This document shows, one piece after another, positions 1 to 6,210 of a stretch of DNA of 16,329 nucleotides. Position 1 is the stretch's first letter, and the number at the start of each line of letters is the position of its first letter. The notes beneath the pieces are model-generated. The model made no database searches. It was not told the DNA's origin and saw only the letters and a program-made list of their open reading frames with translations. Origin of the DNA: Nitrospinota bacterium (GTDB lineage Bacteria; Nitrospinota; Nitrospinia; Nitrospinales; VA-1); assembly GCA_022567815.1 (NCBI GenBank), contig JADFGI010000020.1, positions 1-16,329 of the forward strand, in the 5' to 3' direction. The position numbers and the translations under genes are program-made.

Positions 1-1
1 G

Positions 2-226
2 AATACTGCGTATAGATTTTTACAAGATGCATTAACAGATTCAGGCGGTGGTGGGATCAGTGAGATCCATGTTGCGCAAGGTACTTACCGACCAGATCGC
101 GATGAAGCTAATCCTCTTGGCACCGGTGATCGCGAAGCAACTTTCCACTTGCTAAACGGAGTAGCATTTATGGGTGGTTATGCAGGTATCGGTGCCAAAA
201 ACCCGGATGCCCGACTTTGGTTTTAA
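2..226 (+). pseudogene. Fragment of a right-handed beta-helix (polymorphic outer-membrane-like) surface protein, cut at both ends
   Basis: Frame 2 is open from the window edge to a TAA at 224-226. It reads like the N-terminal part of large secreted parallel beta-helix proteins: NTAYRFLQDAL, then EIHVAQGTYRPDRDEANP, then FHLLNGVAFMGGYAGIGA. This is the usual order of an opening helix, an 'I-V-A-x-G-T-Y-x-P' strand and an 'L-x-N-G-V-x-x-x-G-G-Y-A-G' turn. Such proteins normally run for many hundreds of residues as extracellular adhesins or polysaccharide-binding proteins. Here the frame dies just after NPDAR, where a cytochrome c sequence takes over in another frame. The recognisable family pattern runs to about 208-214, so it overlaps the cytochrome sequence that becomes convincing from about 197. 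Family call is from memory of the consensus; the truncation is seen directly. It could be a real deletion fusion or a chimeric read or contig join. Confidence 0.7.
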
Positions 227-1727
227 TGACAAAGATGCGCTTGCGGTTACCGCTTATCTCCTGGCCTCGTCGGACAAGGCTTATAAACCGTTATATGAAT
301 TTGAAGCGGGCGATGCGGAAAATGGGAAGAAGCAGTTTGAGAGTGTGGGGTGCCAGGCCTGCCATCAGTTAAATGGCAAGGGAGAAGCGTTTGGTCCCGA
401 TTTGAGTAATATAGCCAGCAAGGTCAATGCGGATTGGCTGGTGAGCTGGGTGGGGAATCCGACCCATTATAATGATAAAAGTAAAATGCCCAACCTCAGG
501 CTATCTAAAGAGCAGGCTACTGATATTGCAACGTATTTATTGCAATTTGGGAAACCAAAACCTATTCCGGGAATAGAGGAACGGGTCACCCACCCAAAAA
601 TGGTGGAATATGGAAAGAGCATCGTTCGTAAAAGGGGATGTTTTGCCTGCCACGATATCAATGGCATGGAAAAAGAAGGGCGTATAGCCCCGGAGCTTTC
701 ATCCTTTGGAAGAAAAATGATCCTCGAACTGGAATTTGGCGATGCGCATATAGCTCATACCTGGGAATCCTGGGTCAGAACCAAGCTGAAAAAGCCTGAT
801 TCTTACCGGACCGAAAGAGTTCTGGACAAGATGCCCAATTTTCATCTCTCCCAGGATGAAATTGATTCGCTGGTGGTTCTTTTGAAGGGATTCAATGGAA
901 CCAATGTGCCGGCTAAATACAGGAAAATTTTGACGGCAAAAGAGCAAACCCTGGAAACCGGGCGGCGGCTCGTCGAAAAATACAATTGCAAAGGTTGTCA
1001 CCACGTTGAAGGGGAGGGTGGCTGGATCCAAAAATATATCAAGGCCACCGCGCAATATCCTCCGCCTTTGGACTATGGGTCGTATCACGTAGGCGAACGA
1101 ATCAAGAGTTCATGGGTTTATTCGTTCCTGGATAACCCCACGCCGGTAAGAACCTGGTTGAAAATGAAAATGCCGACCTTCAATTTGTCAGATCAAGAGG
1201 TGCGTGATTTCACGGCTTATTTTGAAGCTTTGGCGCCCTTGGAAAACAAATATGAAGCGGGGGTAAACGTCGAAAAGGATGAGAAGGTTGTGCAAACAGG
1301 GTCCAGTATGGTCAATTATATGGATTGTGGAAAATGCCATGATGACGGTGACAAGGGAATTGATTTTTCCATTGCCAGCGAAAGGTTGCGGCAAAACTGG
1401 ATTCCCAAGTGGCTTAAAGATACCAGGGAGATGATCCCCTGGACCAAAATGCCTTCTCATTGGGTTAAAAAGGGCGATCAGTATTTAGTCCCAGTAAAAT
1501 TTGGTGATATAAAAACTGTTGGAGACGTGGATCAACAAATTAATACGATCAAGGATTTTATCATCGCCTACAATACAGCGGATATAGATTTTGATCTGGT
1601 TTTCGGCGAAGAACCCGGTAGTGACGCGGGTGAAGACGGGGATGGAGCGGATGCAGGTGCCGATGAAGAAGAAATGGATGAAGAGGATTCCGAGTTTGGA
1701 GACGAGGAAGAGGAGTTTTTAGAGTAG
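174..1727 (+). CDS. Multi-haem cytochrome c built of repeated mono-haem modules, N-terminus missing
   Basis: Periplasmic electron-transfer protein. Numbering from the ATG at 174, four haem-binding motifs are visible: CQACH 60-64, CFACH 156-160, CKGCH 272-276 and CGKCH 385-389. Each is followed by a candidate distal methionine in a K-M-P motif (M105, M220, M333, M426), the layout of tandem class-I cytochrome c domains. An extra RMPDFGF (M12) right at the start is the tail of a further module whose CXXCH is absent, so the intact protein had at least five haems plus a signal peptide. The ATG at 174 lies inside the beta-helix frame and is not the true start; convincing cytochrome sequence begins near 197. 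The C-terminus (about 479-517) is very acidic, rich in Glu, Asp and Gly, perhaps a docking surface for a basic partner. Downstream are two small membrane-protein genes in the same direction. The respiratory partner (oxidase, bc complex or nitrite oxidoreductase) is not in the window. Confidence 0.85.
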   Translation: MVMQVSVPKTRMPDFGFNDKDALAVTAYLLASSDKAYKPLYEFEAGDAENGKKQFESVGCQACHQLNGKGEAFGPDLSNIASKVNADWLVSWVGNPTHYNDKSKMPNLRLSKEQATDIATYLLQFGKPKPIPGIEERVTHPKMVEYGKSIVRKRGCFACHDINGMEKEGRIAPELSSFGRKMILELEFGDAHIAHTWESWVRTKLKKPDSYRTERVLDKMPNFHLSQDEIDSLVVLLKGFNGTNVPAKYRKILTAKEQTLETGRRLVEKYNCKGCHHVEGEGGWIQKYIKATAQYPPPLDYGSYHVGERIKSSWVYSFLDNPTPVRTWLKMKMPTFNLSDQEVRDFTAYFEALAPLENKYEAGVNVEKDEKVVQTGSSMVNYMDCGKCHDDGDKGIDFSIASERLRQNWIPKWLKDTREMIPWTKMPSHWVKKGDQYLVPVKFGDIKTVGDVDQQINTIKDFIIAYNTADIDFDLVFGEEPGSDAGEDGDGADAGADEEEMDEEDSEFGDEEEEFLE

Positions 1728-1797
1728 ATTTAGGGTTGAATGTAAATGACACTAGCCCTTTATGATTTTACAACTTTTGTGATGAGTTGAAAAAACC

Positions 1798-1980
1798 ATG
1801 GAAAGTTCAGGATTGGAAAATTTTTTATTGATAGCCACGAAACCGGATAATATGCCCATTGGTGGAATGTTGTTTATTGTTGCCGGACTTTTTTGGATCG
1901 CCATCAAACAAATGATTACCCACGATAAATTAATCAAAGAAAACAAGAAAGAAAAAATCTGGGATGAAATGATAAAATAA
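1798..1980 (+). CDS. Small single-pass membrane protein (60 aa) following the cytochrome c gene
   Basis: A 60-aa protein with a short polar N-terminus, one hydrophobic helix (about residues 20-38, from PIGGMLFIVAGLFWIAIKQ) and a strongly basic, lysine-rich C-terminal tail (KLIKENKKEKIW). The positive-inside rule would place the tail in the cytoplasm. The segment TKPDNMPIGGM recalls short PDN-x-P-I-x-G-M membrane proteins I associate with cytochrome b/c gene groups in several phyla; that is recollection, not an alignment. It starts 70 bases after the cytochrome stop and ends directly against the start of the next gene. Upstream ribosome-binding sequence is weak (GATGAG 12 or more bases before the ATG). 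It may be a small subunit or assembly factor of a respiratory complex. Confidence 0.6.
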   Translation: MESSGLENFLLIATKPDNMPIGGMLFIVAGLFWIAIKQMITHDKLIKENKKEKIWDEMIK

Positions 1981-2475
1981 GTGGGCATTTTCATAATCAC
2001 ATTTGTTGGTTTCATTGTTGGGCTGATCCTTCTGGTTTTGCTCAAAAATACCTCTCCACCCCTTCCCCAGGAGCAAATTCACTTTGATAATCCAGAAGAT
2101 AAACCCCTGTATTTAATTGATCCGGATGCTTTCGAGGAAAAATGCCTCGAATTTCTGAAAAAATTTAATTTAGACCACATTCACTCCATCTGGGCTACCG
2201 ACCAAGAGCTGGAAATCATCATGAACGATGAAACCCCAGTGGTCGGCGGAACCTACCTTGCCCTGTGCATCATTGATCCCCCAAACAATACCGTTGATGT
2301 CATGAAAGTAAAAGGTTTTCTGGACACCGTAAAAGGTGAGGGGGCGTCGCGCGGAATTTTTATCACCACCGGTTATTTTTCAAACGAAGCCATCAGAAGC
2401 ATTGAAGAGGAACCCGTAGAACTGGTCAACATCGTCTCTTTTGTTTCATATTTGAAGAAATTTGATATTTACTAG
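1981..2475 (+). CDS. Membrane-anchored protein with a degenerate Mrr-like (restriction-endonuclease-fold) domain
   Basis: A 164-aa protein beginning at a GTG directly after the TAA of the preceding gene (no gap), so translation is probably coupled. Residues about 3-21 form one hydrophobic helix. The rest is soluble and, by topology, likely cytoplasmic. The segment 114-137, with EGASRGIFITTGYFSNEA, is the signature late part of the Mrr_cat family, where 'GA-x-x-G-I-F-(I/V)-T-T-x-x-F-(S/T)-x-E-A' is typical. An opening helix (FEEKCLEFLKKFNL, 51-64) fits the family's start. The central strand, which in active nucleases carries Q-x-K, reads YLALCIID (92-99) with no lysine, and the usual G-x-D before it is not evident. 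DNA cleavage therefore seems unlikely. A binding or scaffold role is possible. The family call is moderate and the link with the cytochrome is only by position. Confidence 0.6.
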   Translation: MGIFIITFVGFIVGLILLVLLKNTSPPLPQEQIHFDNPEDKPLYLIDPDAFEEKCLEFLKKFNLDHIHSIWATDQELEIIMNDETPVVGGTYLALCIIDPPNNTVDVMKVKGFLDTVKGEGASRGIFITTGYFSNEAIRSIEEEPVELVNIVSFVSYLKKFDIY

Positions 2476-2561
2476 AGCCTGTCGTCAAATTTTCAAATCA
2501 TCCATTTTTGTCTGTGTACTCCCCTTTGATCTGCCACTATCGTCTATTTCTTCATAGCCAG

Positions 2562-2614
2562 CCCGCTACGCGGGAGGAAAAATGGGGCTGACGCTTGCTT
2601 CGCTCGCGAGCCCC
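2562..2614. repeat. Hairpin-rich dispersed element, copy A (inverted relative to the copy at 4581-4636)
   Basis: Two hairpins are joined by an A-rich linker. A small one at 2562-2574 pairs CCCGC with GCGGG around TAC. A larger one at 2584-2614 is bounded by GGGGCT and AGCCCC. Read in reverse complement, 2572-2614 matches 4581-4623 at about 40 of 43 positions. No open reading frame uses it. It resembles REP/BIME-type extragenic elements; whether it acts in mRNA decay, termination or chromosome organisation cannot be told. Confidence 0.75.
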
Positions 2615-2646
2615 AAAAAAATGTTTCACGCCGTGAGCAAACTCGC

Positions 2647-2676
2647 CCTCCGCGGAGGAGCCAGCGTCACGCTGGC
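2647..2676. repeat. Two adjacent perfect palindromes in the gap before metF
   Basis: CCTCCGCGGAGG at 2647-2658 is a perfect 12-base palindrome. GCCAGCG-TCA-CGCTGGC at 2660-2676 is a 7-base stem with a 3-base loop (8 with a 1-base loop). They sit just downstream of element copy A and could be a further part of it, or an operator or RNA structure. No T-run follows directly. The remaining gap 2677-2804 is AT-rich; I see no gene, riboswitch or convincing promoter in it. Confidence 0.55.
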
Positions 2677-2804
2677 CGTACAAAATATTGGCCGTTTTTA
2701 TATTTCCTGATATCATGAAATGGCAGGGTGCGGCTTATTTCTAGAAGCATAACTCCAGTTTTTCATAATATTCCCGAAGGCCTTTTGAATAAAAATGTTG
2801 CTTT

Positions 2805-3683
2805 ATGAAAATTAGCCAAATATTGAATCAGGGACAGCAGACATTTTCCTTTGAATTTTTTCCTCCCAAGTCAGATGAAGGATTCGATCAATTATATCAA
2901 ACCATTGAAAACCTGAAATCGTGGAAACCCGGTTACGTTTCCGTCACCTATGGCGCGGGAGGTAGTACGCGCTCCAAAACCATTGATCTGGTGGGCCGAA
3001 TCAAGCATCAGATTGGATTGGAGAGCATGGCTCATTTGACCTGCGTAGGTCACACTGCCGATGAAATCCACAGTATTTTGGATCTTCTTAAGGAGAAAGG
3101 AATTGATAATGTCCTGGCCCTTCGGGGAGACCCCCCGCAAGGTGAGGAGAAATTTGTTAAAATGGCAAACGGATTTGAGTATGGCAACGAACTGGTGGCG
3201 TTTATTCGAAAAAATTACTCCTTTTGTCTGGGGGTCGCCGGTTATCCCGAAGGCCATGTCGAATGTCCCGATAAAACCGCTGATTTGCAGAATCTAAAAA
3301 GGAAAGTGGATGCCGGGGCCGATTTTATTGTGACGCAATTGTTTTTTGACAATCAATTTTTTATAGATTTTTTGGAACGGGCGCGGGCCATAGGCATTCA
3401 GGTTCCAATCATACCTGGTATCATGCCAATCATTAATGCGAAACAAACCAAACGATTCACCAAAATGTGCGGGGCCTCCATTCCTTCCGATCTTTTGGCC
3501 CGTCTGGAAGAATACCAGGAGGACAATCTCGCCATCGGGAAGATTGGAGTTGAGCATGCGACCCGGCAATGCGAGGAACTTTTAAAAATGGGCGTACCGG
3601 GAATTCATTTCTACACCCTGAACCGATCCAAAGCCACTCTGAGTATTTTGCATAACCTGCAAAACGGGACGGATCCTGTATAA
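2805..3683 (+). CDS. metF: 5,10-methylenetetrahydrofolate reductase
   Basis: FAD-dependent cytoplasmic enzyme reducing 5,10-methylene-THF to 5-methyl-THF, the methyl donor for methionine synthesis; in acetyl-CoA-pathway organisms it can also serve the methyl branch. At 292 aa it has the length of bacterial single-domain MetF. Visible motifs are FSFEFFPPK (14-22, with E17 matching the catalytic glutamate of the E. coli enzyme), SVTYGAGGSTR (46-56), LALRGDPP (104-111, D109 matching the folate- and flavin-contacting aspartate), AGYPEGH (145-151), VTQLFFD (176-182), PGIMPI (204-209) and HFYTLNR (268-274). The ATG start gives the family's usual N-terminus, although no strong Shine-Dalgarno precedes it. 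The next gene follows after 28 bases, so the two may share a transcript. The gene stands apart from other folate or methionine genes in this window. Confidence 0.96.
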   Translation: MKISQILNQGQQTFSFEFFPPKSDEGFDQLYQTIENLKSWKPGYVSVTYGAGGSTRSKTIDLVGRIKHQIGLESMAHLTCVGHTADEIHSILDLLKEKGIDNVLALRGDPPQGEEKFVKMANGFEYGNELVAFIRKNYSFCLGVAGYPEGHVECPDKTADLQNLKRKVDAGADFIVTQLFFDNQFFIDFLERARAIGIQVPIIPGIMPIINAKQTKRFTKMCGASIPSDLLARLEEYQEDNLAIGKIGVEHATRQCEELLKMGVPGIHFYTLNRSKATLSILHNLQNGTDPV

Positions 3684-3711
3684 AAATCCACTTTTTTGAA
3701 AACTTTATTCT

Positions 3712-4476
3712 GTGTTGCTAGTCGGAATTCTCATATTCATCCTCACATTTTCGATTTCCTCAGCCGCTCATTCGGAGCATGACAACGCGCCCAGGGATAT
3801 CACGGAAGACATGGTTTTCATTCCCGCTGGAACATTTAAGAGAGGTTGTGATCGTTTTGGTCATCGTCATGGAGCGCCCGCCCACTTGGTTTATCTCGAT
3901 GCCTATATGATTGACAAATACGAGATCACCAATGAGAAATTTGAAAAAGTTTTTCCCGAGCATAAACTGCGCAGAAGTCAATTTTCGTATTGCTACAACT
4001 GCCCGGTCAGCAAGGTCAGCTGGTATGAGGCGGCGGATTATTGCCATCTTAAAGGTAAATCCCTGCCCAGCGAAGCGCAATGGGAAAGAGCCGCCCAGAA
4101 GGACAACGGTTGCGAGTTTTCCTGGGGTGAGACATTCGACCCTGAAAATCCTCAGGCGCGGGGAGGCGTGAAACTGAGAGACAAAAGCGCTCCTGTCGGC
4201 AGTTTCCCGCCAAACAACAATGGAATCCATGACATGGCCGGGAATGTCTGGGAATGGGTGAGCGATTGGTTTTCTATTCGCTATTATTTCAGGGAGATCA
4301 TGTATAATCCAAGAGGTCCCAGGCACGGTATCATGAAAGTCCGCAGGGGAGGTTCATGGTCCGACAGTATTAAAGCGATGCATCCGGGATACCGTGACTG
4401 GAGCTATCCCTTTTCGCGCGGGTTCAATGATATTGGTTTCCGTTGCGCTATTAGTTTAAAAATAGATTCTCAATGA
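3712..4476 (+). CDS. Exported SUMF1/FGE-fold protein lacking formylglycine-generating cysteines
   Basis: 254 aa with a GTG start and an N-terminal hydrophobic signal segment (about 1-19), so probably periplasmic or a tethered outer-face protein. The rest is one SUMF1 (FGE-sulfatase) domain: MVFIPAGTFKRG (34-45), DKYEITNEKF (68-77), VSKVSWYEAADYC (99-111), KSLPSEAQWERAA (116-128), GIHDMAGNVWEW (171-182), VRRGGSW (210-216), IGFRCA (241-246). In true formylglycine-generating enzymes two copper-binding cysteines follow the RGGS(W/Y) motif. Here that stretch (217-234) has no cysteine, so sulfatase activation is unlikely. A Y-C-Y-N-C pair (C94, C97), plus C46, C111 and C134, could form disulfides or bind a metal. 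Related SUMF1-fold proteins serve in ergothioneine synthesis, pyoverdine maturation and ligand binding. The role here is unknown. It follows metF by 28 bases. Confidence 0.85.
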   Translation: MLLVGILIFILTFSISSAAHSEHDNAPRDITEDMVFIPAGTFKRGCDRFGHRHGAPAHLVYLDAYMIDKYEITNEKFEKVFPEHKLRRSQFSYCYNCPVSKVSWYEAADYCHLKGKSLPSEAQWERAAQKDNGCEFSWGETFDPENPQARGGVKLRDKSAPVGSFPPNNNGIHDMAGNVWEWVSDWFSIRYYFREIMYNPRGPRHGIMKVRRGGSWSDSIKAMHPGYRDWSYPFSRGFNDIGFRCAISLKIDSQ

Positions 4477-4484
4477 ACGACTCC

Positions 4485-4508
4485 GCCGCAAGCGGCCCGC
4501 CTGAGGGC
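4485..4508. repeat. GC-rich hairpins after the SUMF1 gene
   Basis: GCCGC-AA-GCGGC (4485-4496) and an overlapping GCCC/GGGC pairing (4495-4498 with 4505-4508) lie 9 bases after the SUMF1 stop. The nearest T-run (eight T at 4535-4542) is 26 bases further on, too far for a classical intrinsic terminator. Either a weak terminator or part of the extragenic repeat cluster. Confidence 0.35.
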
Positions 4509-4580
4509 TGGACCAAATATTAACGTGCTATGGGTTTTTTTTGAGGAATTATTTGTTTTCTTTTAATCTATAGATTCTCC

Positions 4581-4636
4581 GGGGCTCGTGAGCGAAGCGA
4601 GCGTCAGCCCCAATTTTCCTCCCCCGCGATGCGGGG
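4581..4636. repeat. Hairpin-rich dispersed element, copy B (inverted relative to copy A)
   Basis: Same architecture as the element before metF, in the opposite orientation. A large stem-loop at 4581-4611 is bounded by GGGGCT and AGCCCC, followed by an AATTTTCCTCC linker and a GC hairpin at 4622-4636 (CCCCGC-GAT-GCGGGG). The small hairpin differs in sequence from its counterpart (CCCGC-TAC-GCGGG) but keeps its pairing, as expected if the structure rather than the sequence is conserved. It ends about 30 bases before the LRR gene. Confidence 0.75.
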
Positions 4637-4642
4637 CGGGGA

Positions 4643-4663
4643 ATTAAACATACTGGTGGGAAT
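4643..4663 (+). repeat. Upstream repeat with core ACTGGTGGGAAT, copy 1
   Basis: ACTGGTGGGAAT at 4652-4663 recurs exactly at 6352-6363; with the preceding ATTAA the match is 18 of 21. Here it lies directly before the LRR start and its GGTGGG may act as the ribosome-binding site. Confidence 0.5.
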
Positions 4664-4666
4664 GAA

Positions 4667-5401
4667 ATGGTGACCTCCGCTAAATTAGAATATATTGACC
4701 GGCTGATCGATGAATGCCTTTCCGAAGATGGCGATGCGCTGGAGTTGAACGGCAAATTCATCGGCGATGAAGGCGTGGAAGCTATGGTGTTATCGGATAA
4801 GCTCGAACAAATTGAAAATCTTGACCTGACCAAAAACTCCCTGACCCACAAAGCGGCGATTATGTTGTCCGAATGCGGCCGGTTGAAAAAGTTGAAAAGG
4901 CTGTATATCGGCGACAACAATATTGGCGATCAGGGGACTTCCGCTATTGCCCAAGCCGAGTTTTGTTCCAATCTTGCGCACCTGGATCTTCGATTCAATA
5001 ACATGGGTCCAGAGGGGGGGATGGCGATTGCTCAATCGGACAAATTTAAAAGATTGCAGGTGCTGATACTACAGGAAAATCAGGTGGGTGATGAGACTCT
5101 AAAAACCATCGCAAAATCCGCAACCTTTGCCAACTTGAGAAAATTAAATTTTTATCGGACCGATATCTCGGTAAAAGGCGTTAAAGTTTTGGCGAAATCC
5201 AAATCCCTGAAACAGGTCAAACATTTGAATCTGGCGAGAAACTACCTCTATCTGGATACCGCAAAGGCCCTGGCGGAAACCAAAACCCTCACCAATATAC
5301 AAACCCTCCTTATGTTTGACACGGGGATAGGCGATGAGGGTGTCCAGGTCATCATGGCGTCGGAATCCTTTGCCAAACTGAAAACCTTCCGGGTGACTTG
5401 A
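4667..5401 (+). CDS. Cytoplasmic leucine-rich-repeat protein, ribonuclease-inhibitor-like repeats
   Basis: 244 aa, with no signal peptide or membrane helix, made almost wholly of leucine-rich repeats. From about residue 46 the repeats follow a 27-residue period: LEQIENLDLTKN (46), LKKLKRLYIGDN (73), LAHLDLRFNN (103), LQVLILQEN (130), LRKLNFYRT (157), VKHLNLARN (184), IQTLLMFDT (211), ending in LKTFRVT. Each has the L-x-x-L-x-L-x-x-N strand, then a 'IGDEG-x-x-x-(I/L)A' helix, the pattern of RI-like/GALA-type repeats. A partial earlier repeat (LELNGKFIGDEGVEAM, 25-40) caps the N-terminus. Such solenoids bind proteins; the partner is unknown. The start at 4667 is preceded by GGTGGG about 6 bases upstream. 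A run of seven G at 5014-5020 lies inside the gene. It is monocistronic and convergent with the transglycosylase gene. Confidence 0.85.
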   Translation: MVTSAKLEYIDRLIDECLSEDGDALELNGKFIGDEGVEAMVLSDKLEQIENLDLTKNSLTHKAAIMLSECGRLKKLKRLYIGDNNIGDQGTSAIAQAEFCSNLAHLDLRFNNMGPEGGMAIAQSDKFKRLQVLILQENQVGDETLKTIAKSATFANLRKLNFYRTDISVKGVKVLAKSKSLKQVKHLNLARNYLYLDTAKALAETKTLTNIQTLLMFDTGIGDEGVQVIMASESFAKLKTFRVT

Positions 5402-5463
5402 GGAAAACCATCCTTCCTGAATTCCATTTCAGTAATTCCCCTGAAAACCTTTCACGAAACTTT

Positions 5464-6141
5464 CTACAAATCCGCTTTGGCAAGCCTGATCTGGTTGTAA
5501 ATAGCGAATACTTTCCCAGAATATTTTTTGGTTCTCTTTCCCCTGCGTAAATGACGGGCGGTTCGGGTGGGTCCGTGATTGTAGGCTTCCAGCGCGGTTT
5601 TCATGTCGCCAAAGCGCTTTATCAACTTGCTCAAATAATAAGAGCCGAGGGCGATATTGTTTTCCGGGTGGTACAGGGTATGCTTTCCCCGCCACTTCAT
5701 ATTGGCTTCCGTGGCCAGGGCTTTTCCCGTTCTTGGACGTATTTGCATCAGTCCCAGAGCGCCAACCTTGGATTTTGCCCGGTGATTGAATGAACTCTCG
5801 GTAATGATGAGGGCCGTTAGAAACAGAGGATCGTATCCATATTTTTTGCTTTGCTTGAGGATGAATTTTGAGATTTGATCCTTTTCATTATCATTGAGAC
5901 CGGTTTTGTAATCGGTGATCACGCTTTTAATTTTTGCGTGAATTTTATTTTCAACAATCGGAATGCCTTGTTTCAAAGGTTTTTGTTTTTGAACGGAAAC
6001 CTTTTTTATGGGCACAACCCTTTTGGATTTATTGCGGACTTCATTTGCCATCCCAACCTGGACAGGGACCGACAGGAAAACTACGCCAGCGATAATCAAG
6101 GTGATGATATTAAATCGAAATCGATAGATTGAAAACGTCAT
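5464..6141 (-). CDS. SLT-family lytic transglycosylase (periplasmic peptidoglycan lyase)
   Basis: 225 aa. A hydrophobic segment at about 10-30 acts as signal peptide or membrane anchor. It is followed by a basic linker (about 35-75) and an SLT/goose-lysozyme-like domain (about 88-220). Motifs: ALIITESSFNHRAKS (110-124), where E115 is the catalytic glutamate of the ES motif; GALGLMQIRP (127-136); NIALGSYYL (162-170); and AYNHGP (186-191, usually AYNAGP). The enzyme cleaves the MurNAc-GlcNAc bond, forming 1,6-anhydroMurNAc. It could serve wall turnover or open the wall for a surface or flagellar machine; the neighbouring glycosylation cluster makes the latter possible but unproven. The start is supported by AGGGGAT (complement of 6148-6154) about 6-7 bases before the ATG. 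Its promoter region is shared with the divergent glycosyltransferase gene. Confidence 0.92.
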   Translation of the reverse strand: MTFSIYRFRFNIITLIIAGVVFLSVPVQVGMANEVRNKSKRVVPIKKVSVQKQKPLKQGIPIVENKIHAKIKSVITDYKTGLNDNEKDQISKFILKQSKKYGYDPLFLTALIITESSFNHRAKSKVGALGLMQIRPRTGKALATEANMKWRGKHTLYHPENNIALGSYYLSKLIKRFGDMKTALEAYNHGPTRTARHLRRGKRTKKYSGKVFAIYNQIRLAKADL

Positions 6142-6210
6142 ATTTTATCCCCTGACCAATTTATTGATAAAAATTGTTAGCCATATATCGGAGACAGGAT
6201 AAAAAATCAG

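Noticed and set aside
2677..2804. SAM or cobalamin riboswitch before metF
   Set aside because: I could not find the conserved core helices or motifs of either class in this AT-rich stretch.
3760..4326. 188-codon minus-strand frame opposite the SUMF1 gene
   Set aside because: Composition is that of an antisense shadow and the plus strand has a clear, complete SUMF1 domain.
4485..4542. Intrinsic terminator after the SUMF1 gene
   Set aside because: The hairpin is good but the T-run is 26 bases or more downstream, so classical rho-independent termination is not supported.
5427..5446. Hairpin TTTCAG/CTGAAA between the convergent LRR and transglycosylase genes as bidirectional terminator
   Set aside because: Six AT-rich base pairs with an 8-base loop and no T-run on either side; too weak to call.
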